From Sphingomonas xanthus (GTDB lineage: Bacteria > Pseudomonadota > Alphaproteobacteria > Sphingomonadales > Sphingomonadaceae): a DNA stretch of 64,000 nucleotides. Both the position numbers and the translations under genes were made by a program. How positions within the stretch are numbered: the first letter of the stretch is position 1; each line of letters begins with the position of its first letter. Below are positions 32,771-41,288 of this stretch, piece after piece. The notes under the pieces were generated by a model. That model was not told the origin of the DNA. It ran no database searches and saw only the letters and a program-made list of their open reading frames with translations. The stretch lies in NCBI RefSeq assembly GCF_007998985.1, contig NZ_CP041659.1, positions 620,001 to 684,000 of the forward strand. Reading direction: 5' to 3'.

Positions 32771-34025
32771 CTCCCGGACCTCCAAATCGGGCTAAATCAC
32801 CATCTGCGGCGGGCAGCCGCGCTAGAATCGCTTCGTTCCAACGATCAACGCTACTGGAGACCAAGCGACGGGCGTCATCTAACGGCATGCCGGGTGTCGA
32901 TGAAACTGCCTCGAACCGCTCCATTGCCATTGGTTTGAACTTAAAGGGTGGCAAGCGATCGCCTATCAAGCGGAGCGTCGCTGCCCCGTGCCTTCTCGGC
33001 CCAGTGTCTACAACGTCGACTTGAAGTCTAGCTCCGGTGAACTCCGGGCTGAGAGGGTATGAAAAGAATTCGAGATCGCGTGGAGCGATCCAGGTGAGCG
33101 CACGGAGGGAATCCGCGATGCGAACTCCAGAAGTAGAGAGTTCCCGCATGCGGCGTTCAGCATCATCAAGCGCAAGCTGAAGCCCGGCGCCTTCACCATA
33201 TGCAGCCGTGAGACCGTGCCCAAGGATTAGCTTCGTTACGTGATCGATAATCAAGGTTGCGATTGCAAACCGGGACACGTTGCCGTCTTCCACGCTCAAA
33301 TTAAGATTGACCTGATCGACAGTGATCTGTTCGCCGACAGGCCCGAGCTGCTCTGGCAAAGCCGATCGTTTGAGCGCATGGACGCGTCGACGGACGGCAG
33401 ACTCGCCGGGGACGGGAGTACCAGTACGCTCACACTCTCTAAGTACCGCATTTTCAATCTGGGCAATACGTGTCTGTGGTTTGTCCGCAAGTAGTTGGCG
33501 GACAAACGAGTCCAGCGGTTCGGCTAGTCCCTCTCGAGCTATCGACCGACGCGCAATGTTCCTGAACCCTGGCGTCAGCCCTCGGGTCGGTCCCAGCTGC
33601 CGAACCTTGGCGACAAACTTGAAGAATTGGCGCCGTCCTACGCCAATCGCAGAAGCAGCTGCCTCAACGTTGCCGCTGACTTCAGAAGAAGGATCGAGAT
33701 AGCGATCTATTGCCGTGAGGCGTTGCTCGACAGTTTGCTGTTTGTGGAGGGGCTGCACGGCGAAGAGGGCAAGTTCGTCCTCTAACGCCCATCCGGCTGG
33801 TAGATATCGCCGGAATAACTCAGTCTCTTTGATCGACGGCACCGGCTTCTCCAAAAATTCTCCGAAGGAGAGTCTCGGTGAACGTTTAAGAGACGCAGAT
33901 TTCTGTTGCAAGTCCCAGATTCGGCTTTCATATGGTGTTTGGTGAACATCTAACGGACGCTGATTCTGCCAGCTAGTTCGTCGATGGAGTACGAAGAATG
34001 CGAGGACTACAAACGATGCAATCAT
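32664..34025 (-). CDS. Degenerate TnsB-like protein without catalytic triad, divergent from tnsA
   Basis: 453 residues from ATG 34025; the frame upstream is antisense to tnsA. Similar to the 31778 gene: HTH (NVEAAASAIGVGRRQFFKFVAKV), PGESAVRRRVHAL, then an RNase H-like core GEQITVDQVNLNLSVEDG ... IATLIIDHVTKLILGHGL that matches the TnsB pattern of first strand plus viD..sr.ilG. D237 remains, but the DNALEF position reads APRDLEF and the GERALG helix reads HGAATLRLIG, so the second and third acids are gone. It ends in a helical C-terminal extension. It may bind element ends or DNA targets without cutting. Confidence 0.65.
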   Translation of the reverse strand: MIASFVVLAFFVLHRRTSWQNQRPLDVHQTPYESRIWDLQQKSASLKRSPRLSFGEFLEKPVPSIKETELFRRYLPAGWALEDELALFAVQPLHKQQTVEQRLTAIDRYLDPSSEVSGNVEAAASAIGVGRRQFFKFVAKVRQLGPTRGLTPGFRNIARRSIAREGLAEPLDSFVRQLLADKPQTRIAQIENAVLRECERTGTPVPGESAVRRRVHALKRSALPEQLGPVGEQITVDQVNLNLSVEDGNVSRFAIATLIIDHVTKLILGHGLTAAYGEGAGLQLALDDAERRMRELSTSGVRIADSLRALTWIAPRDLEFFSYPLSPEFTGARLQVDVVDTGPRRHGAATLRLIGDRLPPFKFKPMAMERFEAVSSTPGMPLDDARRLVSSSVDRWNEAILARLPAADGDLARFGGPGVKFAHRLRQLFAPVFEAVEDARAMWDDVDVSRDTN

Positions 34026-34158
34026 CTGAAATCTTGCTTCTGGCGGCGATGATCGCAGCGGCCCATGCCGCCCAGTCAAAATCAGAACGCAAGAGTTGGC
34101 CCCGGCCTCGCGGCGATCGTCGCGGTCCTTGGACTTCTGCTCGCGGATCGGGACGGTA

Positions 34159-35040
34159 ATGACGTCCCCTCGCGTCTTCGAGGCGAAGGCCATCGGACAC
34201 TGGACCGATAATGTCGATGTCAAACCAACTTGGCCCATCCGCATCCCGGCGTCGCAGGCCATCGTCGACGATCTTGGTTTGGCTTACCAGCTGCGCGACC
34301 CGCTGATCTCTCCTTCCCGAGCGAACCTCGTTCCCGCCGATCGACTGCTGCCCGTCGTTGGCGAAGAGTTCATTCGCTCCGCCGAAATGTTCGTCAGCGC
34401 GGACGGCGGCTCGCTTCGCTGGTTCGATGGCGCCCAGGCGCATGAGACCGGATGGTATCCGAGCTGGAAGCGCGGGCGCCTGCAGCATTGGGAGGGCCTC
34501 ACCCAGAAGCATACGCTACTGAAGGCCGAATGCGACTGGAACGTTCTGTGGGCCCAGTCGGAAGCTCGCCGGTTCCGGTTCATGCTCGAAGGACGTTGGC
34601 GAGAATACACCTGTGATGTCGAAATCCAGCTCGCCGATGGCACAACGCAGATCATCGAGAACAAGGCCGACGAGCGCTCGGTCAAAGACGCAGACTATCG
34701 ACTGACCCTCGCTGGCGTGAGCGAGATCTGCCGCCGGGTCGGATTTCAATTCCAGATCATCATGGGTGATGAGGTCTTCGCCAACCGGCACCACCGCCGC
34801 AATGTGGAGTTGTTCGCGTCACGCGGCTTCGCGACGGTCACGCCGCGCCACATCCGGAAGCTCGAAGCGTTCGCCGTCGAACGCGGTCCGATCACGACTT
34901 ACGGGCAGCTTTCCGAGCTTCTGGAGCCGGACTTTGTTCCGGCAGGAAAGGCAGTCGTCCAGGCGCTGGTGGTACGCCGTCGCGTCCAGATCGATCTCAC
35001 CGATCACGTCCACGACCATACGCCCGTCACCCTGCACTAA
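34159..35040 (+). CDS. tnsA: TnsA-family transposon endonuclease
   Basis: 293 residues from ATG 34159. The N-terminal restriction-like fold shows E124 (LKAECDWNVLW), D153 (YTCDVEIQL) and the ExK motif IIENKAD (E167, K169), the catalytic set of TnsA. A C-terminal domain (RRNVELFASRGFATVTPRHIRKLEAFAVERGPIT) follows, as in TnsA_C. In Tn7-like elements TnsA cuts the 5' ends and gives cut-and-paste rather than replicative transposition. First gene of tnsABC-tniQ. Confidence 0.88.
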   Translation: MTSPRVFEAKAIGHWTDNVDVKPTWPIRIPASQAIVDDLGLAYQLRDPLISPSRANLVPADRLLPVVGEEFIRSAEMFVSADGGSLRWFDGAQAHETGWYPSWKRGRLQHWEGLTQKHTLLKAECDWNVLWAQSEARRFRFMLEGRWREYTCDVEIQLADGTTQIIENKADERSVKDADYRLTLAGVSEICRRVGFQFQIIMGDEVFANRHHRRNVELFASRGFATVTPRHIRKLEAFAVERGPITTYGQLSELLEPDFVPAGKAVVQALVVRRRVQIDLTDHVHDHTPVTLH

Positions 35041-35194
35041 GGACAGCTCGCATGGACCATTATCATCATCATTTCTGCGTTAAGCGCAGCTGTGCGCTGT
35101 TCATCGCTGACACGACCAAGGCGCAATGCCGGGCTCCGCCGTCGCCGATGAGCGCACCCACCTGCAAGCCGGCTTAGGCCACATCCTCACCACT

Positions 35195-35218
35195 CGAACC
35201 GGACCAAAGTCCGGTTCG
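35195..35218 (+). other. Perfect 10-bp stem-loop in the tnsA-tnsB leader
   Basis: CGAACCGGAC (35195-35204) and GTCCGGTTCG (35209-35218) pair perfectly around CAAA. It lies in an unusually long gap (35041-35293) between two genes of one operon, 76 bases before the GTG of tnsB. No U-tract follows. It may control the TnsA to TnsB ratio or be a protein-binding palindrome. Confidence 0.6.
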
Positions 35219-35293
35219 CCTCCCGAAAACTTAGACCGAAACCGCGTCGCGGTGGGCGGAATGCCGCCGCGCGCCCAGAAAAGGAGTTCTGAA

Positions 35294-37492
35294 GTGGCTG
35301 ACCTTCCTTCGTACAACTATCCCGCTGGAGTCCTCATTCGCATCGACGGTGCGCTCTACCGTCCCGTTCCGGACTCGATTCCTGATCGCGTTCACCTCAT
35401 GTGCGTCCGAACCGGACAACCCTTCCGTTGTCCGAACGAGCAGGGTCTCCCGGAACTTCCGACGCCGGACGCGCTCGATCAACTCAAGATCGACGGGCGC
35501 CTTGAGGAGGAGTTCCCCGAATCCATGATCCAGGCGCGTCGGCTTGCAGCGAAGACCGATTGGGACCGGTCTGACTGCACCAAGCTCGACCCCCAATCTG
35601 AGAAGATGCTCGTGCAATGCGAGCTCCTCGACGACCACGGCGTCCCCAACGGAACACAAGCGATCCAGCTCGCAATGCCGGACCTGTGGACGGATCAGCT
35701 CCGCGAGCAGTTCGGAGAGCATAGCAATCCCCATACGATCAAGCGCTGGCGGAGCGAACGTGGCAGCGCCGGACAGCGCTCCTGCAAGGACATGGTGCGG
35801 ATGAACGGCAAGGTTCCCCGTTCGCCGTGGCTCGACGACGTTGTCGAGCAGGTCAAGCAGAAGCACGCGCTCAACTGTCATATCTCGGCAGGCGCCGTGG
35901 TGACCCACCACGGGTTTGCTGCTGCCGAAATCAAGGCCATCAACGAGGGGCGTCACCATCACTACCCGGCACCGGAAAAGCCCTACCGCTGCTTCAGCTA
36001 CGACACCTTCCGCCGGGCTTGCATCGCGCTTGAGGGAAGCGAAACCCTTGAGGCCAAGCATGGTCGCCAGTACGTCCAGGCGAAGTGCAAGGGTGCGGGC
36101 AAGAATCTGACCGCCACCCGCATCCTCGAGAAGGTGATCGTCGACCACACCGAGCTCGACGCGTTCACCATCGTCGATCCCGACAAGCAGTGGCTGAGCC
36201 AGCGTGCCTGGTTGTCGGTCGCCATCGATGTCCACTCTCGCGCCTGTCTCGCGTGGGTCGTGACCTACATCCCGCCAAGCTACTGGACGGTCTACGAACT
36301 CTTGCGGCGCATGCTGCGCCCCAAGCGGCCGCCGCAGCGGCTCGTCGAACGCTTTCCGATACTCAAGCGCATCTGCGGCCGGCCGACGGAATTGATCGTC
36401 GACAACGCGCTCGAGTTCCGCTGCAAGAGCATGCGCGACATGGCCGGATCGACCGGCATCTCAGTCCGCTTCGCTCCCGTGAAAAAGCCGCGGTACAAAG
36501 CCATCGGAGAGCGGGCTCTGGGCACGATCCCGCGCCTTTTGCTCGACGGCATGGCAGGGCGAACGCGGGGCGTCGAATACAGCCGCCTCGCCGAATACGA
36601 CCCTCAGGCGAAAGCCGAAATCACGATGATTGGGCTCGAAGCGCTGCTCAATTACGCGACTGCCGAATATAACATCGCCCATCACTGCGGCCTCGACGAC
36701 CGCCAGCCCGCCCTCGTTTTCCGCAATTCGGCCAATGCGCATGGCATCGATATGATGTGCGATTTGCGGGCGGCTCACCTCGAGATCATGGAGGTCGAAG
36801 AAAACGTCCAGGTCACCAAGTCCGGCGCGCGGGTCTTCGGGCTTCGTTACCACTGTCCGCGGAATGTCCCGGCGCTCATCGACGAGAACACTCGGTTCGA
36901 GCCTCGGCGCCAGGCGCGCGACACCGCGAGCATCACGACGAAGATCAAGTTCGACCCTTCGAACATCTCGAAGATCCATGTGTGGAACCGTCAGCGCCGC
37001 AAGTACCTCGAACTTCAGTGCGAGGAGGAAAGCTATTCCGACGGGATGCCGCTCAGCTTCCACCGCGAACTTGTGGAACGCGCTGCCGAGGAAGGGCGCG
37101 TCTTCTGCTCCGAAGAGGATCGCCTGGAGTTTCGCGCGATCCGGATCGCAGCGCTCAAAAACCTTACACCTAAGGCCAAGGCTCGGGAACGCGCGGCGCT
37201 TGCTCGCCTGTATGAGCATCCTCGCATCCGCCAGATCACGGGGAACCTGGTCTCCGTCGACTTCGATGTCGCGGAAAGTGTGACGGCCGACGAGTTCATC
37301 ACTCACGACGTGGCGTCGCTGACCTCCTTCGACGCGGAAGTCCTCGCGACCACGCCCCCGACCCGCCGGCACTTTGCGGACACGAAGCCTCGCGATCGCC
37401 GCAGCGACGCTGAGTCGATCCGTGCCTCCAAGGACGCCAAGCGCCCGCGTCCGCGCCGAGCGCGGGCTGCCGGCGGGGAGTATGCCGCATGA
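35294..37492 (+). CDS. tnsB: TnsB/TniA-family DDE transposase
   Basis: 732 residues; GTG 35294 is chosen because an AAGGAG site sits 8 bases upstream and the longer frame is not protein-like. Order: N-terminal domain (YPAGVLIRIDGALYRPV), HTH regions (HTIKRWRSERGSAG), the integrase core with D284 (VDHTELD), the AIDVHSRACLAWVV strand, D370 (IVDNALEF) and E406 (IGERALG). D370 and E406 are 35 residues apart, the classical D-D-35-E. The Mu-C-like barrel and a basic tail (KRPRPRRARAAGG) close it. It cuts and joins 3' ends and, through its tail, likely contacts TnsC. Confidence 0.92.
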   Translation: MADLPSYNYPAGVLIRIDGALYRPVPDSIPDRVHLMCVRTGQPFRCPNEQGLPELPTPDALDQLKIDGRLEEEFPESMIQARRLAAKTDWDRSDCTKLDPQSEKMLVQCELLDDHGVPNGTQAIQLAMPDLWTDQLREQFGEHSNPHTIKRWRSERGSAGQRSCKDMVRMNGKVPRSPWLDDVVEQVKQKHALNCHISAGAVVTHHGFAAAEIKAINEGRHHHYPAPEKPYRCFSYDTFRRACIALEGSETLEAKHGRQYVQAKCKGAGKNLTATRILEKVIVDHTELDAFTIVDPDKQWLSQRAWLSVAIDVHSRACLAWVVTYIPPSYWTVYELLRRMLRPKRPPQRLVERFPILKRICGRPTELIVDNALEFRCKSMRDMAGSTGISVRFAPVKKPRYKAIGERALGTIPRLLLDGMAGRTRGVEYSRLAEYDPQAKAEITMIGLEALLNYATAEYNIAHHCGLDDRQPALVFRNSANAHGIDMMCDLRAAHLEIMEVEENVQVTKSGARVFGLRYHCPRNVPALIDENTRFEPRRQARDTASITTKIKFDPSNISKIHVWNRQRRKYLELQCEEESYSDGMPLSFHRELVERAAEEGRVFCSEEDRLEFRAIRIAALKNLTPKAKARERAALARLYEHPRIRQITGNLVSVDFDVAESVTADEFITHDVASLTSFDAEVLATTPPTRRHFADTKPRDRRSDAESIRASKDAKRPRPRRARAAGGEYAA

Positions 37493-38415
37493 CCACCCCC
37501 GAGAACATGGCAGAACGAAATGCCCGGGTTGCTCGCGCTCGGCAGCTCATCGGCGAGATCTCGATCCCCTACCCGCCGCAGATCGAGCTCAAGGTCGCAC
37601 TCGACGAGTTGCGCCACACCGCCGTCCTGACGCGGGGGCGGCCCCAAAGAGGCGTCCACCTCTTCGGCCCGTCGTTCGCGGGTAAAACCACAGCAGCCCG
37701 CGAGCACTCCAAGCACGTGCTCGCAACTGAAGAGCATCCGCCTGGAGCGGTTCCGATTGCCCTTGCAACGATCGACCCCGAAGGGTCACTTGCAAGCGTC
37801 GCGACGGACATCCTGCGGTCGTTGGGTGAACCCCGCCCGGACAAAGGCTCAGCGGCGCTAAGGTGGGAGCGGGTCTGGAATTCATTGCCCGAACGCAAGG
37901 TCCAGATTCTCATCTTGGACGAGTTTCAACGGACTACGCGCCGGCCGACGATGAGCCCGGTGATCGCAGCCAAAGTGCAGGACCTGATGGAAGGAGGACT
38001 GTGCGCAGTAGCCTTTCTTGGACTCGAAAAGGCGCATGACGTTTTCCACACCGCGTCCGACCTGTCCAACCGCCTCGATGTACCGGTCACGATGTCCCAG
38101 CTGCAGTGGGCCGATGACGAAGACCGGAAAATGTTCACCGACTTCGTCAGCCGGTATGATCAAGCTCTCGCGGACGCGGGCATTGTCTCGCTCCACTCAG
38201 GACTTGCCGATGACGAGCAGCAACTGCAGCTGCTTCACGAGGCCTCGAACGGGTTGATTGGCCAGTTTTGCCGCATCGTAGAGACTGCGGCCATCTCAGT
38301 GGTCAGGAACAAGTACAGCTGCATCTCGCGCGAGGATCTCGCCGACGCCGTCGATGACTGGTCCATCGCGAACCGTCGGATCGCTTACAATCCGTTTAGA
38401 GATGGAGAGAAGTGA
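37489..38415 (+). CDS. tnsC: TnsC/TniB-family AAA+ ATPase
   Basis: 308 residues, overlapping tnsB (ATGA). Walker A GPSFAGKTT (60-68), Walker B ILILDEFQR, then a TniB-like arrangement with RRPTMSPVIAAKVQDLMEGG and FLGLEKAHDVF, and an Arg-finger region near SNRLDVPVTM. TnsC forms filaments on target DNA that connect the target selector (TniQ) to the transposase. Confidence 0.92.
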   Translation: MTTPENMAERNARVARARQLIGEISIPYPPQIELKVALDELRHTAVLTRGRPQRGVHLFGPSFAGKTTAAREHSKHVLATEEHPPGAVPIALATIDPEGSLASVATDILRSLGEPRPDKGSAALRWERVWNSLPERKVQILILDEFQRTTRRPTMSPVIAAKVQDLMEGGLCAVAFLGLEKAHDVFHTASDLSNRLDVPVTMSQLQWADDEDRKMFTDFVSRYDQALADAGIVSLHSGLADDEQQLQLLHEASNGLIGQFCRIVETAAISVVRNKYSCISREDLADAVDDWSIANRRIAYNPFRDGEK

Positions 38416-40241
38416 TGCCTGCGATCACACCGATTCCCGGCGAGTCGTTCAACGGGCTCCTTCATCGCTGGGCCGCAGCCAACTTCATCGACAGTATGCT
38501 CGAAATCACTCGACAAGCCGGTGTCGAGTACCCTCACGTGCAGGACGTGGCTCTCAATGAGCGCCGTGACCTAAGCAAGATCGCCGAGATTACGGGTGTA
38601 CCGTTGCCGGAATTACAGGTTCGCACTTTACCGGCCGATGAGGACGGGCTTACCAGAAAGCTCTTCGGCGTGTCCGTCCGTAAAACTGACCTCGAGGTCC
38701 GCGATCGTCGGTTTGCGCCAGCTAGCCTGCGGCTTTCGGCACACCACCGCGCACTCTGGATGGTCCGCACGATCTCGTTTTGCCCGGAAACCTGGCAGTA
38801 TCTGCGTTCCACCTGCCACCGAGACCAGTGTGGCGTAACACAGCAGTGGAGCAGTACGTTCGGAATCGAGCGTTGCGGTCGCTGTCTCGCTGACCTGCGG
38901 GACAGTCCGAGCGATCTTGTCCCCGAAGAGGAGCGAGAGGCACTCCATGCGTTAGTCGACCTTCTCAGCCCCGATCCGGCACGGAAGCGCTCGATACTCG
39001 CCACTCTGCCTGCCTCCTTAGGCGAGATCACGCCCGACGCGGCTTACGAGTTGCTGATCAGGCTCATGAAAGTTGTTGACCCGTCGCTGCCGGCCGCACG
39101 GACGAACATGCACCTCGCGGGACCGCACCAACTCTCCTCCGCAATGGCTCAGGCGTGGCGCATCCTGCAGTCCTGGCCGGAGGGATTCGTGGGTCTCGCT
39201 GCGGAGCGAATCCGGGCCCGTGTTACGCGCGACGATGGCAATCAGGGTGAGAGCATGCGCTTTCTCAGCCTATGGAGAAATCGCTCCCAGCTCTCCGATC
39301 CTATTGCCCGTCGTATCGTTAAAGAGATTTCCGACTTCATCGACATTTCCGATCCGGTGAATGCAGCAAGATTCCTCACGCTGAATGCCGCCGCAGCAGC
39401 CGTCGGACTGAAGCAATCTCGGCTGTCGAATCTTCGTCGGGCGGGGGTCCTCCGCACTCGCTTCGCGATCCGCCGGGACCGCCCGATGGCAGCATTCTGT
39501 GCGGATGAGATCGCCAGCCTCAACGTCGGCTTCGAAGACAGGATGTCGATCGAGACGGCTCGAGCCCAGCTCGGCATCACGTGCCACGGCGTCGAGCAGC
39601 TTGTAGCACTCGGTCTCCTTGATGAGGTTGCTCACCCGTATTTCCGTGCCCGGTACATTTGGGTGCCGCTCAGTTTCGCATCACTGAAGGCGTTTTGCGG
39701 CCGGGTTGAGACTGAAGGGAGGCCCATCAGCGGACCGAAGGTTCCACTGGACATGGCTGCGAAGGTAATCGGCGGTCGCCTCAAGCCCTGGGGCGCGATG
39801 CTGAAAATGCTGCTCGATGGTGAGCTCGACTACGAGTTCTTGGGCGGCTTGAAAACGCTCGCAAAAGCCATACACATCCGAACAAGTGACGTTCCGCGCC
39901 TCCGGTCTATCCAGTTCGACACGACCAGCATTCGACCTTTCAAGTTCCAGGCGTTGATGTCGAAGCGAGACGCCGCAGATACCCTAAACCTGGGTCCTAA
40001 TCAGGCGACAAGGCTGCTCTCCGACCACATAACGCCTCGCGGCTCGCGTTCGGTCGTAGTGCCCATCGAGGCAGTGGAGAAGCTCGCGGCAAAGTACGTC
40101 AGTGCAGCTGAACTGGCTTGGCTGCTCGGCCTCTCGAAAACCGAAGCTTATTTCCTAGCGAAGCGCTGCGGCGTTCCCCACTCCCGACCAGGCGGCTTCC
40201 TGCGTTCAGAAGCAATCGAACGCCTCGACTTGCCTCGCTAA
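38415..40241 (+). CDS. tniQ: TniQ/TnsD-family target-selection protein
   Basis: 608 residues from ATG 38415 (TGATG overlap with tnsC). The N-terminus is TniQ: PIPGESFNGLLHRWAAANF, then zinc-finger residues FCPETWQYLRSTCHRDQCGV and IERCGRCLADL. The long C-terminal part has several HTH-like segments (AAAAVGLKQSRLSNLRRAGV, SAAELAWLLGLSKTEAYFLAK), as in TnsD-like proteins that read a specific site. It is therefore more likely a site-recognising TnsD-type than the short TniQ found with CRISPR elements. Confidence 0.88.
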   Translation: MPAITPIPGESFNGLLHRWAAANFIDSMLEITRQAGVEYPHVQDVALNERRDLSKIAEITGVPLPELQVRTLPADEDGLTRKLFGVSVRKTDLEVRDRRFAPASLRLSAHHRALWMVRTISFCPETWQYLRSTCHRDQCGVTQQWSSTFGIERCGRCLADLRDSPSDLVPEEEREALHALVDLLSPDPARKRSILATLPASLGEITPDAAYELLIRLMKVVDPSLPAARTNMHLAGPHQLSSAMAQAWRILQSWPEGFVGLAAERIRARVTRDDGNQGESMRFLSLWRNRSQLSDPIARRIVKEISDFIDISDPVNAARFLTLNAAAAAVGLKQSRLSNLRRAGVLRTRFAIRRDRPMAAFCADEIASLNVGFEDRMSIETARAQLGITCHGVEQLVALGLLDEVAHPYFRARYIWVPLSFASLKAFCGRVETEGRPISGPKVPLDMAAKVIGGRLKPWGAMLKMLLDGELDYEFLGGLKTLAKAIHIRTSDVPRLRSIQFDTTSIRPFKFQALMSKRDAADTLNLGPNQATRLLSDHITPRGSRSVVVPIEAVEKLAAKYVSAAELAWLLGLSKTEAYFLAKRCGVPHSRPGGFLRSEAIERLDLPR

Positions 40242-40258
40242 CATCCGACTTATCTTTT

Positions 40259-40289
40259 GGGGCTGCTGGTTTCAGCGGCCCTTTCCTTT
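40259..40289 (+). terminator. Intrinsic terminator of the tns operon
   Basis: GGGGCTGCTG (40259-40268) pairs with CAGCGGCCCT (40273-40282) with two G-U pairs around GTTT, followed by TTCCTTTG. It stands 17 bases after the tniQ stop. Confidence 0.75.
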
Positions 40290-40301
40290 GTCGACTAGAT
40301 C

Positions 40302-40350
40302 GGAGCAGGTTTGTGCAAGAAGGCGGCGTCTAGGGAGCAGGCTTGTGCAA
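40302..40350. repeat. Two 17-bp direct repeats, candidate TnsB-binding sites at element end
   Basis: GGAGCAGGTTTGTGCAA (40302-40318) and GGAGCAGGCTTGTGCAA (40334-40350) differ at one base and are 32 bp apart. A weaker third copy (TTGGGTGCAAATTG) begins near 40357. Arrays of about 20-bp direct repeats at the ends are how TnsB recognises Tn7-like elements. No flanking terminal TGT/ACA or target duplication could be fixed, so the exact end is open. Confidence 0.55.
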
Positions 40351-40630
40351 CTGATCTTGGGTGCAAATTGCAGCTAAGAGGAAATTTGGGGCAGCTTTAA
40401 TCGCGGTTGGACACCCGTTCAATTGTTGGGACCACCTTACCTTGGCCCTCCAACAACCTTGTACTTACCCTGAAACTGTCGGCAGGACCGACGAATTGTC
40501 CGGCAGTGGCCGAAGCCGGAACGTCCGCTTTCGGAACCCGGGGTGGTATTTCCGGTCATTGGTTCAGCTAGTCGCTGGATGACGGACAGCGACCCATTGC
40601 GGACGTTCGGCAAATCACGATGATGCGCTT
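40351..40630. other. Non-coding gap after the transposon module, with dispersed repeat copy
   Basis: No gene seen. GACCCATTGCGGAC at 40591-40604 matches (as reverse complement, one base different) the motif at 3671-3684. Surrounding text (GTCCGCTTTCGGAACCC, CGGTCATTGG) has the same decayed-repeat look. A TTGGACA at 40408-40414 is one possible terminal ACA of the element but has no partner identified. Confidence 0.35.
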
Positions 40631-41272
40631 ATGCCTAGCAGCGCCAACGACCAGCGAGTTCCTCTATATCAGCGCTGGCTGAACATGACGGTGGGTTCTT
40701 TCAGCCGTTGGCCGATAGGAGCGAAGGCCACGCTCTACTTGCTGCTTATTCTCAGCCTTCCGGTGGTCTTCGTTGAAGACTTGCGGCGCTCACTGCCGGA
40801 GTTGCTCGTTTGGCTGATTATGACCCCCTACCTGAGCATCTTGCTACTGATTGTTGGTCCGACGATCTTCCTCTTCAACATGCACTGGATCGCATGGCCC
40901 ATCCGCGCGCTGATGCGCCGCAAGACTAGAGGTAAATGTCCGAATGCATCCATTTTGCTCTGGCAAGGGCCGCATCCATTGCGGACATTCTATGAACGCG
41001 GCATCCGATCGTCATGGTTGAGAACATTCACGAGACGGCGATGGGTGTTCTCGGCATCCTCATCGCACCGGTTTGGCTGTGGCTGCTTACGATGTCGATC
41101 AGGTCGGGTGTCGTGTGGGGCTGGGCTGGCGGGCCAACCCGCAGCCGGAAACCGACGTTCTTTTGGCTCGTCATGGTGGGTTACCTTGCTCTCGCGCTGG
41201 GCTTCGCTTGGCGCGGGTTCGCTCGGCTCTAACGTCAGGATTCCACCCAGCCGATCGTCACTGGAAAGATGA
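40631..41272 (+). CDS. Hypothetical membrane protein, C-terminal part doubtful
   Basis: Frame of 213 residues. The first 100 are convincing: three hydrophobic segments (ATLYLLLILSLPVVFVEDL, LVWLIMTPYLSILLLIVG, TIFLFNMHWIAWPIRAL) ending in RRKTRG. After about 40935 the DNA enters the dispersed repeat and the sequence becomes Ser/Arg-rich and unlike protein, overlapping a better frame at 41014. The gene may have been truncated and fused by the repeat. No family recognised. Confidence 0.4.
   Translation: MPSSANDQRVPLYQRWLNMTVGSFSRWPIGAKATLYLLLILSLPVVFVEDLRRSLPELLVWLIMTPYLSILLLIVGPTIFLFNMHWIAWPIRALMRRKTRGKCPNASILLWQGPHPLRTFYERGIRSSWLRTFTRRRWVFSASSSHRFGCGCLRCRSGRVSCGAGLAGQPAAGNRRSFGSSWWVTLLSRWASLGAGSLGSNVRIPPSRSSLER
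41014..41232 (+). CDS. Small two-helix membrane protein, hypothetical
   Basis: 72 residues from ATG 41014: MGVLGILIAPVWLWLLTMSI and FFWLVMVGYLALALGFAW are two clear membrane helices separated by WGWAGGPTRSRKP. Composition is more protein-like than the overlapping longer frame. No function can be assigned. Confidence 0.5.
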   Translation: MVENIHETAMGVLGILIAPVWLWLLTMSIRSGVVWGWAGGPTRSRKPTFFWLVMVGYLALALGFAWRGFARL

Positions 41273-41288
41273 TCCATTCAAGGAAGAA

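Noticed and set aside
40302..40350. Short CRISPR-like array used by a CRISPR-associated Tn7 element
   Set aside because: The repeats are 17 bp with 15-bp gaps and no effector genes exist; TnsB sites fit better.
34159..40630. Standard attTn7 downstream of glmS
   Set aside because: No glmS sequence is visible near either side of the module in this window.
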